5,629 nucleotides of DNA from contig CANAXK010000112.1 of NCBI GenBank assembly GCA_947365485.1, forward strand, positions 1 through 5,629, in the 5' to 3' direction. A program made the translations under genes and the position numbers. The notes under the pieces are model-generated. The model did not search any database, was not told where the DNA came from, and saw only the letters and a list, made by a program, of their open reading frames with translations. Positions within the stretch are counted from its first letter, which is position 1. Each line of letters starts with the position of its first letter. The stretch is from an uncultured bacterium (GTDB taxonomy: Bacteria > Cyanobacteriota > Vampirovibrionia > Gastranaerophilales > Gastranaerophilaceae). This document shows positions 1-5,629 of the stretch, in pieces.

Positions 1-1827
1 GCCACCTTCATCGTATCCAACGTATCCCGGAGGTGAGCCGATAAGTTTTGCAGTCGAATGTTTTTCCATAAATTCTGACATGTCGACTCTTATCATGTTA
101 TCTTCGCTTCCGAAAATCGCTTCTGCAAGCGCTTTTGCAAGCTCTGTTTTACCAACACCCGTAGGACCAGAGAAGATAAAGCTTCCGATTGGTCTGTTTG
201 GTGATTTAAGGCCGACTCTTGCGCGTCTGATTGCTTTCGAAATTGCAACAACCGCGTCAGACTGACCGATAACTCTGTTGTGAAGTGTTTCTTCAAGCTT
301 AAGCAATCTTTCTGACTCGCCTTCTGTAAGCTTTGTTACAGGAACGCCTGTCATAATCGCGATAACCTCTGCAACATCTTCTTCTGTTACAGTCGGCTTG
401 TTAGCGTCGTTCTGGCGTCTCCACTCTTCTGAAACCTCGCGGATGCGATCTTTCATGTTAGCTTCATCATCACGCAAAGCTGAAGCGCGCTCAAATTCCT
501 GATTTCTGATTGCTTCTTCTTTTTCTTTGATGATGTCTTTAAGCTCTTTGTCAAGCTCTTTGCCTTCCGGAGAGAGCGTGCAGACCTTTAGGCGGACTTT
601 TGAACTTGCTTCGTCGATTACGTCGATAGCTTTGTCCGGTAGGAATCTGTCGTTAACATATTTGCTTGAAAGCTTTGTTGCTGCAACAATCGCTTCGTCT
701 GAAATAATAAGGTTGTGGTGGTCTTCGTATTTAGGCTTAAGACCTCTTATGATTTCAATTGTCTCATCAATAGAAGGCTCTTCAATAATTACAGGCTGGA
801 ATCTTCGTTCAAGCGCAGAATCCTTTTCAATGTACTTTCTGTACTCGTCAGAAGTCGTTGCGCCGATTACCTGAATTTCGCCTCTTGAAAGCGCAGGCTT
901 AAGGATGTTTGCTGCGTCAATTGCGCCTTCTGCAGCACCCGCGCCGATAAGCGTGTGCATTTCGTCAATAACAAGAATAACGTTTCCTGCCTGACGGATT
1001 TCGTCCATAATCTTTTTAAGACGCTCTTCAAACTCACCGCGGTATTTTGTACCCGCAATCAAAAGCCCCATATCAAGCTGGATAATCTTTTTGTTTTCAA
1101 GAATATCCGGAACTTCGCTGTTAACGATTCTTATTGCGAGTCCTTCTGCAACCGCTGTTTTACCAACACCCGGCTCACCAAGCAGTACAGGGTTGTTCTT
1201 GGTTCTTCTTGCAAGAATCTGAATAACGCGTTCGATTTCTTTTTCTCTACCTACAACAGGGTCGAGTCTCTGTTCAGAAGCAGCGAGTGTTAGGTCTGTA
1301 CCGAACTCGTCAAGGCTTGGTGTTTTAACCTTACTAGCCTGTGAAGAGCTTGAACTGGAGCTGCTTCCAGCGCCTGCTGCTGCGGTAGGTTTTGAATCAC
1401 CGAGCATTTTTACAACATTGCTTCTGACTTTATTCAGGTCAACTCCAAGGTTTTCGAGCACTCTTGCTGCAACGCCTTCGCCTTCTCTAATCAAACCGAG
1501 TAGAAGGTGTTCTGTGCCGATGTAGTTGTGGCCGAGCTGTCTTGCTTCATCCCACGAAAGCTCCAGAACCCGCTTTGCTCTAGGTGTGAATGGGATTTCT
1601 ACAGCAACAAAACCGGAGCCTCTGCCGATAATTTTTTCAACTTCAACTCTTGCATCTTTGAGGTTTACTCCCATTGATTTGAGTGTTTTAGCGGCGATTC
1701 CTGTGCCTTCTCCGATAAGCCCGAGAAGCACCTGCTCTGTGCCGACAAAATTATGCCCAAGTCTTCTGGCTTCTTCCTGAGCCAGCATAATAACTTTAAT
1801 CGCTTTTTCAGTAAAACGTTCGAACAT
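1..1827 (-). CDS. clpC: ClpC-type AAA+ ATPase, Clp protease regulatory subunit (3' end outside window)
   Basis: Cytosolic Hsp100 unfoldase that threads substrates into the ClpP peptidase using ATP. 609 codons are visible; family members have about 820-850, so most of D2 and the ClpP-binding loop lie outside. Seen in order: two Clp N-repeats (about 1-143, with the echoed [10 protein letters not shown] and [10 protein letters not shown]); a serine-rich linker (about 144-168, eight serines in a row); D1 with Walker A GEPGVGKT (217-224), pore-loop KYRG (261-264), Walker B VILVIDE (283-289) and paired arginines in ALERRFQPV (341-342); a UVR-like middle domain (about 425-470, QEFERA); D2 Walker A GPTGVGKT (554-561) and pore loop GYVG (601-604). 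The middle domain is the short ClpC kind, not the long ClpB coiled coil. D1 wording around [19 protein letters not shown] is cyanobacterial in style. Walker B is followed by M where V or L is usual, which should be tolerated. The ATG start fits the conserved MFERFTEKA amino terminus and has a strong RBS. Confidence 0.97.
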   Translation of the reverse strand, partial: MFERFTEKAIKVIMLAQEEARRLGHNFVGTEQVLLGLIGEGTGIAAKTLKSMGVNLKDARVEVEKIIGRGSGFVAVEIPFTPRAKRVLELSWDEARQLGHNYIGTEHLLLGLIREGEGVAARVLENLGVDLNKVRSNVVKMLGDSKPTAAAGAGSSSSSSSSQASKVKTPSLDEFGTDLTLAASEQRLDPVVGREKEIERVIQILARRTKNNPVLLGEPGVGKTAVAEGLAIRIVNSEVPDILENKKIIQLDMGLLIAGTKYRGEFEERLKKIMDEIRQAGNVILVIDEMHTLIGAGAAEGAIDAANILKPALSRGEIQVIGATTSDEYRKYIEKDSALERRFQPVIIEEPSIDETIEIIRGLKPKYEDHHNLIISDEAIVAATKLSSKYVNDRFLPDKAIDVIDEASSKVRLKVCTLSPEGKELDKELKDIIKEKEEAIRNQEFERASALRDDEANMKDRIREVSEEWRRQNDANKPTVTEEDVAEVIAIMTGVPVTKLTEGESERLLKLEETLHNRVIGQSDAVVAISKAIRRARVGLKSPNRPIGSFIFSGPTGVGKTELAKALAEAIFGSEDNMIRVDMSEFMEKHSTAKLIGSPPGYVGYDEGG

Positions 1828-1837
1828 TAAATAATTT

Positions 1838-1846
1838 CCTCTTCTT
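1838..1846 (-). promoter_or_regulatory. clpC ribosome binding site
   Basis: Minus-strand AAGAAGAGG ends 10 nt before the clpC ATG. The AGAGG core pairs with the anti-Shine-Dalgarno and supports the ATG at 1827-1825 as start. Confidence 0.75.
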
Positions 1847-1858
1847 ATAAATATTTAT
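1847..1858. repeat. 12-bp perfect AT palindrome in the clpC leader
   Basis: ATAAATATTTAT is its own reverse complement. It lies between the predicted transcription start (about 1860) and the clpC RBS. It could be a small operator, but palindromes of only A and T arise easily by chance in AT-rich leaders. Confidence 0.35.
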
Positions 1859-1866
1859 CTGTGTTT

Positions 1867-1895
1867 ATAATACTAAATAAATCAACATTTTTCAA
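1867..1895 (-). promoter_or_regulatory. Predicted sigma-70 promoter of clpC
   Basis: On the minus strand TTGAAA (plus 1890-1895) and TATTAT (plus 1867-1872) are separated by exactly 17 bp. This puts transcription start near 1860, about 33 nt before the clpC start codon. It is the best promoter match in the window. No CIRCE inverted repeat is present. It implies clpC can be transcribed independently of the genes upstream. Confidence 0.65.
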
Positions 1896-1905
1896 CCCTT
1901 CAACT
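1891..1905 (-). promoter_or_regulatory. Direct heptad repeat RGTTGAA over the clpC -35
   Basis: Minus-strand AGTTGAA (plus 1899-1905) and GGTTGAA (plus 1891-1897) are tandem heptads one base apart; a third GTTGA lies at plus 1882-1886. The repeats overlap the -35 hexamer, a position where a repressor could act. They resemble in layout, but do not match, the CtsR operator heptads (RGTCAAA with a 3-bp spacer). Operator function is inference. Confidence 0.3.
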
Positions 1906-1911
1906 TGTCTA

Positions 1912-2538
1912 CTACTTAATATCCGGAAAGGCATAAATCACTCCGTCATTGCTGCGCCATCTTAGATACCCGGTCTTTGGAATCTTGTCAATGTCTAGAA
2001 CTGAGACTAGCGCCCAGTTCCCGCGCACCGCAGTGAGTTTAATCTGTTTGACATAATTCAGTTTGGCAACGTTTTGCGACTCATCTTCGCTTTTGGAGCG
2101 CAAAACTTCGGCTTCATCCGGCGCGTTTTTGAACATTCTTAATCCGTATTTTCGTCCGTACATGTTGTAAAAACTAAGCCATGGCAAAAATTGCAGCCTG
2201 TCTTCTGTCAGAACCCAGCCTTTTGCTCCTGTGCGTTTGTCGTAGATAACCTGAACCCAGCCATCGTCGCCAACATCAGATACGTATAAAAAGCCCAGCT
2301 TCTTTTCGTTTAAAAGAACTGCAAAAACTCCGTCCGGCATACAGTTTGGCAGGTATGTGAAGTCCATCTTTGCAACAACATCAGAGTTCGCGTCAGGATG
2401 GGAATACAGAATTATGTGCTCGCCTGTCTGATAGACTCCGATTGCTGTTTTGGGAATTGATTCCATATAAAACGGCATTGTATCAGCAAACGCCGGAAGT
2501 AAAAACATCATGCAAATAACTATTAAAAATTTTTTCAT
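1912..2538 (-). CDS. Exported protein with two SH3-like domains
   Basis: Complete 208-residue protein of unknown specific role. Residues 1-18 form a signal peptide: two lysines, a hydrophobic stretch, then PAFA before the likely signal peptidase I cut (A18|D19). There is no lipobox. The mature part looks like two bacterial SH3-like modules: about 38-110 (GEHIILYSHPD then GWVQVIYDKRTGAKGWV) and about 132-195 (GLRMFKNAPD then GNWALVSV and TGYLRW), each with the 'x-LY-x-x-PD ... W-x-x-V ... G-[WY]' layout. Such domains often bind peptidoglycan peptides or accompany envelope enzymes, but no catalytic domain is present here, so a binding or scaffold role is inferred. The ATG at 2538 has a TGAGG Shine-Dalgarno 7 nt upstream. 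The stop is TAGTAG. No intrinsic terminator is visible in the 84 bp before clpC. Confidence 0.85.
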   Translation of the reverse strand: MKKFLIVICMMFLLPAFADTMPFYMESIPKTAIGVYQTGEHIILYSHPDANSDVVAKMDFTYLPNCMPDGVFAVLLNEKKLGFLYVSDVGDDGWVQVIYDKRTGAKGWVLTEDRLQFLPWLSFYNMYGRKYGLRMFKNAPDEAEVLRSKSEDESQNVAKLNYVKQIKLTAVRGNWALVSVLDIDKIPKTGYLRWRSNDGVIYAFPDIK

Positions 2539-2545
2539 TTTAATA

Positions 2546-2550
2546 CCTCA
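2546..2550 (-). promoter_or_regulatory. Ribosome binding site of the SH3-like protein gene
   Basis: Minus-strand TGAGG ends 7 nt before the ATG at 2538. This ideal spacing fixes the start just ahead of the signal peptide. Confidence 0.7.
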
Positions 2551-2559
2551 TCTGATTTT

Positions 2560-2576
2560 CCCTTTGTTAAGAGGGG
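2560..2576. repeat. Small imperfect hairpin in the leader of the SH3-like protein gene
   Basis: Plus-strand CCCTTT GTTA AGAGGG can pair as six base pairs including one G-U, with an extra G beyond the right arm. The minus-strand transcript has one C-A mismatch. It lies in the predicted 5' leader and has no T-tract on either side, so it is not an intrinsic terminator. It could be a copy of a short intergenic palindromic repeat or chance. Confidence 0.3.
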
Positions 2577-2603
2577 CTAAATATATTTCTCTCTGGATTC
2601 AAT

Positions 2604-2632
2604 ATTGTACCACTTAATAAAAATAACTACAA
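2604..2632 (-). promoter_or_regulatory. Predicted extended -10 promoter of the SH3-like protein gene
   Basis: The minus strand reads TGGTACAAT (plus 2604-2612), a TGn extended -10 with a 5/6 hexamer. TTGTAG (plus 2627-2632) is a weak -35 at 17-bp spacing; it includes the TAG stop of the upstream DUF3137 gene. Predicted transcription start is near 2597, giving a leader of about 59 nt. The -35 matches only its TTG, so the call rests mainly on the extended -10. Confidence 0.45.
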
Positions 2633-3790
2633 TCCTATTTTTTCATCCAGTTTAAAATATTCAACCATTCTCAAAATTGATGAAATCTCATTGTAAAAGG
2701 CATTTATTTGCTGCGGGTCTTTGAGGCTTATGTGCAAATCGCCAATCTCAAACAGGTCTTGCTTTGTCTCAATTGCAATCATGAGCTTGTCGTCATAGAA
2801 CGAGCACTTGAGTTTTTCTGTTCCAAAAACAGTTTTGAGGTTCAAAAGCCTCTCCATAAACGCCGGTGTTATAAGGAACCTGCCTTCAATCTGGTCAGAA
2901 GAATATGTGGCAAACATTCCGCCAAACTTCAAATCCTCGAGTTGCATTTTATCCATTTTTTCGCCGGTATGTAATTTGGTTTGGATAGCAAGAAATATTA
3001 CTGTTAGTGCGACAAACACCGAATCAATAACCAAGCCTTTGATTCCGAGAGTGTCATAAAGCGCAAAGAAAAAAACAAGCGCAAACGGGATTGTACAGAA
3101 AAATGGGACAAAAAACGAAAGATGCGAGTTTTTGATTATCATGCTCCCTCTTGTGGCAACAATTGTACGGTTGTGCACTTTTTTATTCACATCAAACACT
3201 AGTATGCAGCCTCTAAACATCGGGAATCTTAATGCAGGAGTGATTGTGTTTCTTTTGTCTTCCTCCTGAATAAAGATTTTTTCTTCTGAAATCTTGAAGT
3301 TAACCCCTTTGTAATTTCCAGTGTAGGCGTCGTCAACCTGTCTTTCGTTAAACTTCGGAAACAGCCCGCTTCTTTCAAGCTCGCTATCGTCTATCACATT
3401 CTGACTGGAGTACCACTTGATGTTGCCGAATACATTCAGAATGCTTGCAAGGTAATTTTCTTTCAGTTTTGTTTTGTACTCTTTTTCAGCCTTAAAATTA
3501 AAGCAATCAAATCCGAAAACCAATGTGAGCATAATCGGAATTGAGGTAAGTGCGCAGAACAAATACCGGAGAAATCCATATTCCGGTGATTTTGGCAAAA
3601 AGCCTCTTGTTACCAGAACAATAACTGCAAAAATTATCAGAAGTACAATTAGAACAACTGTTCTGTATACTTTTAATTCCTCTTCCTGCGAGGCTCTGTA
3701 TGGCTCCTCTTCTTTTTGAAACAGGGGAAGAATCTCTTCTGTATATTTTTTATGAAATTCCAGCGTTCTTTCTAAATAATTTTTGCTCAT
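2627..3790 (-). CDS. DUF3137 family membrane protein
   Basis: Complete protein of about 387 residues, function unknown. Numbering is from the ATG and approximate. An acidic/basic amphipathic amino terminus precedes two membrane helices (about 42-62 and 75-95). A Lys/Glu-rich segment and soluble stretch follow (about 100-220), then a second hydrophobic pair (about 226-246 and 252-270) and a soluble carboxy-terminal part. The match to DUF3137 rests on the late block LEDLKFGGMFATYSSDQIEG, then LITPAFMERLL, then LMIAIETKQDLFEIGDL. Positive charges suggest both soluble parts are cytoplasmic. The ATG at 3790-3788 overlaps by one base the TGA ending the upstream paralogue remnant; an in-frame GTG directly before it (3793-3791) is an alternative start giving 388 residues. 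The Shine-Dalgarno is weak, which fits former translational coupling. DUF3137 genes often neighbour lemA, but none is visible here. Confidence 0.85.
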   Translation of the reverse strand: MSKNYLERTLEFHKKYTEEILPLFQKEEEPYRASQEEELKVYRTVVLIVLLIIFAVIVLVTRGFLPKSPEYGFLRYLFCALTSIPIMLTLVFGFDCFNFKAEKEYKTKLKENYLASILNVFGNIKWYSSQNVIDDSELERSGLFPKFNERQVDDAYTGNYKGVNFKISEEKIFIQEEDKRNTITPALRFPMFRGCILVFDVNKKVHNRTIVATRGSMIIKNSHLSFFVPFFCTIPFALVFFFALYDTLGIKGLVIDSVFVALTVIFLAIQTKLHTGEKMDKMQLEDLKFGGMFATYSSDQIEGRFLITPAFMERLLNLKTVFGTEKLKCSFYDDKLMIAIETKQDLFEIGDLHISLKDPQQINAFYNEISSILRMVEYFKLDEKIGL

Positions 3791-3792
3791 CA
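3788..3792 (-). promoter_or_regulatory. TGATG stop/start overlap between the DUF3137 remnant and the intact gene
   Basis: TGA (3792-3790) of the remnant and ATG (3790-3788) of the intact gene share one base, a classic termination-reinitiation arrangement. The TAG at 3960-3958 should now stop ribosomes before they reach it, so the site appears to be a relic of coupled translation. Confidence 0.6.
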
Positions 3793-3999
3793 CAAACCCG
3801 TCTTCTCGTCCAGCTTGAAGTAACCAATCATCCCGAGTATGGATTTAATCTGCCTGTAACACCTCCAAACATAGTCCGGCTTTTTGAGAGTCTCAAATAA
3901 ATCTCCAACTTCGAAAAGGTCTTCGGATATGTCAAGCTTGAACAGGATTTCGTTACCCTATTCTTTCTGGTAGTTGTTCATTAGCTCTCTTTTGTTGGT
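3790..3999 (-). pseudogene. C-terminal remnant of a second DUF3137 gene with an in-frame TAG
   Basis: Reading back from the TGA at 3792-3790, the minus strand encodes DLFEVGDL, then SILGMIGYFKLDEKTGL, collinear and gap-free with the last 53 residues of the intact gene beside it (DLFEIGDL, then SILRMVEYFKLDEKIGL). By eye 25 of 53 residues are identical. Upstream the same frame meets TAG at 3960-3958, then continues open for about 14 more codons (NKRELMNNYQKE) up to the palindrome at 4002. The rest of the gene, some 310 residues by comparison with the intact copy, is missing. No start codon with a Shine-Dalgarno precedes the conserved part. It is a truncated, nonsense-mutated paralogue from an old tandem duplication. 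Of nine aligned identical codons near the end, seven differ at the third position, with more G/C-ending codons in the remnant. A very short translated product cannot be excluded but is unlikely. Confidence 0.85.
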
Positions 4000-4001
4000 T
4001 C

Positions 4002-4021
4002 GGGTGGAGCTTGCTCCACCC
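4002..4021. repeat. Perfect 20-bp palindrome downstream of pheT
   Basis: GGGTGGAGC and GCTCCACCC arms of 9 bp surround a two-base centre; as RNA this forms an 8-bp GC-rich stem with a CAAG tetraloop. It begins 9 nt after the pheT stop and abuts the truncated end of the DUF3137 remnant. Neither side has a clear T-tract (minus strand continues CGAACCAACAAAAG), so it is not a standard intrinsic terminator. It may stabilise or end the pheT message, or be a REP-like intergenic repeat at a deletion junction. Confidence 0.75.
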
Positions 4022-4030
4022 TGCAATATT

Positions 4031-5629
4031 TTATTCTCTGAACGACAATTCCGGCAAGGCCTTTTTGAGCGTTGCTCTTACATTCGCCATCTGCGTTTCA
4101 ATTGCCTCGTCTGTCATTGTTGAGTTAGCATCCTGCATCTTTATCCTGAACGCTACTGACTTGAAGCCTTCTGAAACATGCTCTCCCTGATAAACGTCAA
4201 ATACTTCGCAGCCGTTAAAGATTTTGTTATCCACACCTTTTTTTACAACCTTTTCTAATTCATCCCAGGTTGTGGTGGTCGGAACAATAACTGCTAAGTC
4301 TCTTTGAACTTCCGGGAACTGCGGAAGCTTTTTGTACTTCACAACACTGTCATTTATAGCGTTGATGAACAAATCTAAATCAAGCTTGAACAAGTATGCG
4401 TTCTGGTTAAGCTTCAATTTTGATTTCAATTCCGGATGGATTTCACCGTAATAACCAACAATCTCAGGCTTTTTGCCGAGAAGCGTTAATGCTGCTGACT
4501 TGTAAGGGTGCAGGCATGAGTGTGTGCTAGCAAGCGCTGAATCAGCAAGAAGCTCAAACTTGATACGTCTTGTCAAACCAAAATCATCAAGAACTTTGTC
4601 CACAATGCCTTTTACAGTGTAGAAATCAATCTCGCCCGTTGGCTGCCACATAGAGTTCTGAACATCGCCTGTAATAACACCAGCAAGGATTTGTGTTTCC
4701 TTAACTCCGGTGTTCTTCTCATCAGCTTCCGCAACCTTCACGTAGCTTCTTCCGATTTCGTACGCCCAGAAATCCTTCTGACCGTTGTCGTAATTGTATT
4801 TCATGCACTGCAATATGCTTGCAATAAGAGTCTGTCTAAGCATTGTGCAGTCTTCTGAAGCCGGATTGTGTACGTAAACAGCTTTTTCTTTGTTGAAAGA
4901 AACATTAAATTGCTTAAGTAAAGGCTCGCCAATCAAAGATGATGTCTGGATTTCGTTCAAACCTTCGCCCATCATAAGTTCTCTAACTCTGGAAATAACG
5001 CGTTCAGAATGTGAAATTTCTGCAACTCCAGAACGGTTTGGAAGTGTTGGAGTAATCTTGTCATAACCGTTGATTCTTGCGATTTCTTCGATTAAGTCAC
5101 ACTCTCTTGTTACGTCACCTGCTCGGAAAGAAGGCACTTTTAACTTGCAAGCAGCGTCGTTTTTGCCAAGAATTTTGAACCCGAGTTTTTCAAGAATAAC
5201 AAGACATTTGCCCGGCTCAATGTCACAGCCTAATAGTCTCTTGATTTGAGCGTATCTCAATGTGATTTCAACCGGCTCAAGCGTGTTGTTTCCGGTCTCT
5301 GCAATTCCTTCAAATTTAGCGTCAGCATACTTTTCTAAAAGCTCAATTGCTCTAAGAAGCCCTGGTTTTACAGCTTCAATATCAACTCCGCGTTCAAATC
5401 TTGCACAAGCGTCAGAACGGTAACCCACGCTTCTTGCACTTTTTCTGTTTGCCTGCGGTGTGAAGTATGCTGCTTCAAGCGCGATATTTTTTGAGTTGTC
5501 ATCGATTTCAGAGTTTGCTCCACCAAATACACCGCCTAAGCATACCGGATTTTCTTTGGCCGCAATAAGAACGGTGTCGTGAGTCAGTTGTCTTTCAACT
5601 TCATCCAGTGTAACAAGCGTTTCGCCTTC
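4031..5629 (-). CDS. pheT: Phenylalanyl-tRNA synthetase beta subunit (5' end outside window)
   Basis: Beta chain of the heterotetrameric PheRS, which charges tRNA-Phe in the cytosol; the alpha chain holds the active site. 532 codons are visible of about 800; the amino-terminal tRNA-binding OB-fold part is outside. Seen: the B3/B4 core, with LVTLDEVERQLT, then GGVFGGANSEI and SARSVGYRSDACARFERGVD (visible residues about 5-81); the B5 domain (about 122-192, RECDLIEEIARINGYDKI, acidic metal-site region); the inactive synthetase-like core (about 205-417, including NPASED and LRQTLIASILQ); and the FDX-ACB anticodon-recognition domain (about 436-529, LPQFPEVQRDLAVIV, ending LSFRE). The reading frame is open to the window edge. 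A GTG at 5428 is internal, because the conserved GGANSE region lies upstream of it. The stop is TAA. pheS is not visible; pheS-pheT order would place it beyond the right edge. Confidence 0.97.
   Translation of the reverse strand, partial: EGETLVTLDEVERQLTHDTVLIAAKENPVCLGGVFGGANSEIDDNSKNIALEAAYFTPQANRKSARSVGYRSDACARFERGVDIEAVKPGLLRAIELLEKYADAKFEGIAETGNNTLEPVEITLRYAQIKRLLGCDIEPGKCLVILEKLGFKILGKNDAACKLKVPSFRAGDVTRECDLIEEIARINGYDKITPTLPNRSGVAEISHSERVISRVRELMMGEGLNEIQTSSLIGEPLLKQFNVSFNKEKAVYVHNPASEDCTMLRQTLIASILQCMKYNYDNGQKDFWAYEIGRSYVKVAEADEKNTGVKETQILAGVITGDVQNSMWQPTGEIDFYTVKGIVDKVLDDFGLTRRIKFELLADSALASTHSCLHPYKSAALTLLGKKPEIVGYYGEIHPELKSKLKLNQNAYLFKLDLDLFINAINDSVVKYKKLPQFPEVQRDLAVIVPTTTTWDELEKVVKKGVDNKIFNGCEVFDVYQGEHVSEGFKSVAFRIKMQDANSTMTDEAIETQMANVRATLKKALPELSFRE

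Noticed and set aside
80..1780. Several plus-strand open frames of 60-115 codons across the clpC region
   Set aside because: All are antisense to a strongly conserved clpC reading frame, have low-complexity composition, resemble no known family and lack convincing ribosome sites.
1828..1911. CIRCE or CtsR operator upstream of clpC
   Set aside because: No TTAGCACTC-N9-GAGTGCTAA inverted repeat is present, and the heptads differ from the CtsR consensus in both bases and spacing.
2708..3900. Plus-strand open frames over the DUF3137 gene and its remnant
   Set aside because: The opposite frame has clear family motifs and membrane helices; the plus-strand products resemble nothing and overlap each other.
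3916..3935. A TTGACA on the minus strand inside the DUF3137 remnant (plus 3928-3933), as a possible promoter for the intact gene
   Set aside because: At 16-18 bp downstream the sequence is GAAGTT-like, with no acceptable -10, and the hexamer is explained by the coding remnant.
3958..3960. In-frame TAG in the remnant as evidence of stop-codon reassignment
   Set aside because: Both intact genes at 1912-2538 and 2627-3790 end at TAG, and the long conserved genes contain no in-frame TAG, so TAG is a normal stop here.
4002..4021. Palindrome as a standard Rho-independent terminator of pheT
   Set aside because: The stem is strong but the transcript continues CGAACCAACAAAAG with no uridine tract.
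5426..5428. GTG at 5428 as the start of pheT
   Set aside because: The frame is open to the window edge, and conserved PheT sequence including GGANSE lies upstream of this codon.

Overview
All recognisable genes lie on the minus strand, so the window reads biologically from right to left: pheT (5' end cut off by the window) -> decayed DUF3137 paralogue -> intact DUF3137 membrane protein -> secreted SH3-like protein -> clpC (3' end cut off). Base composition is moderately AT-rich. The visible part of ClpC reads like a cyanobacterial ClpC: N-domain repeats, D1 Walker B neighbourhood and UVR-type middle domain. ClpC is followed by no photosynthetic or marine-cyanobacterial neighbours. A non-photosynthetic relative of Cyanobacteria (Vampirovibrionia/Gastranaerophilales type, gut or groundwater) is the best guess. 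This is inference from remembered family sequence, not a phylogeny.

Region by region (plus-strand coordinates). 1-1827 holds the first 609 codons of clpC, with N-domain, complete D1 AAA+ module, middle domain and the start of D2. 1828-1911 is its upstream region, with a good RBS, a TTGAAA-17-TATTAT promoter, a 12-bp AT palindrome near the predicted transcription start and a pair of RGTTGAA heptads over the -35. 1912-2538 encodes a 208-residue exported protein with two SH3-like halves. 2539-2626 carries its RBS, a small hairpin and an extended -10 promoter overlapping the previous gene's stop codon. 2627-3790 is an intact four-helix DUF3137 protein. 3790 to about 3999 is the carboxy-terminal stub of a second, diverged DUF3137 gene, interrupted by an in-frame TAG. 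4002-4021 is a perfect palindrome with 9-bp arms. 4031-5629 is the last 532 codons of pheT.

How the genes work together: pheT (phenylalanyl-tRNA charging) and clpC (protein unfolding for ClpP) are housekeeping genes. The three loci between them are envelope-associated or unknown, and nothing shows a shared pathway. The tandem DUF3137 pair was probably once co-translated through a TGATG stop/start overlap. Today the upstream copy is a stub, with a palindrome at its truncated end. The two genes downstream of the DUF3137 gene each have a plausible promoter of their own, so clpC is probably transcribed independently.

I found no CRISPR array, RNA gene, insertion sequence or defence system. The most interesting feature is the paralogue remnant and its palindromic junction. 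No stretch longer than 300 bases lacks a gene or gene remnant.
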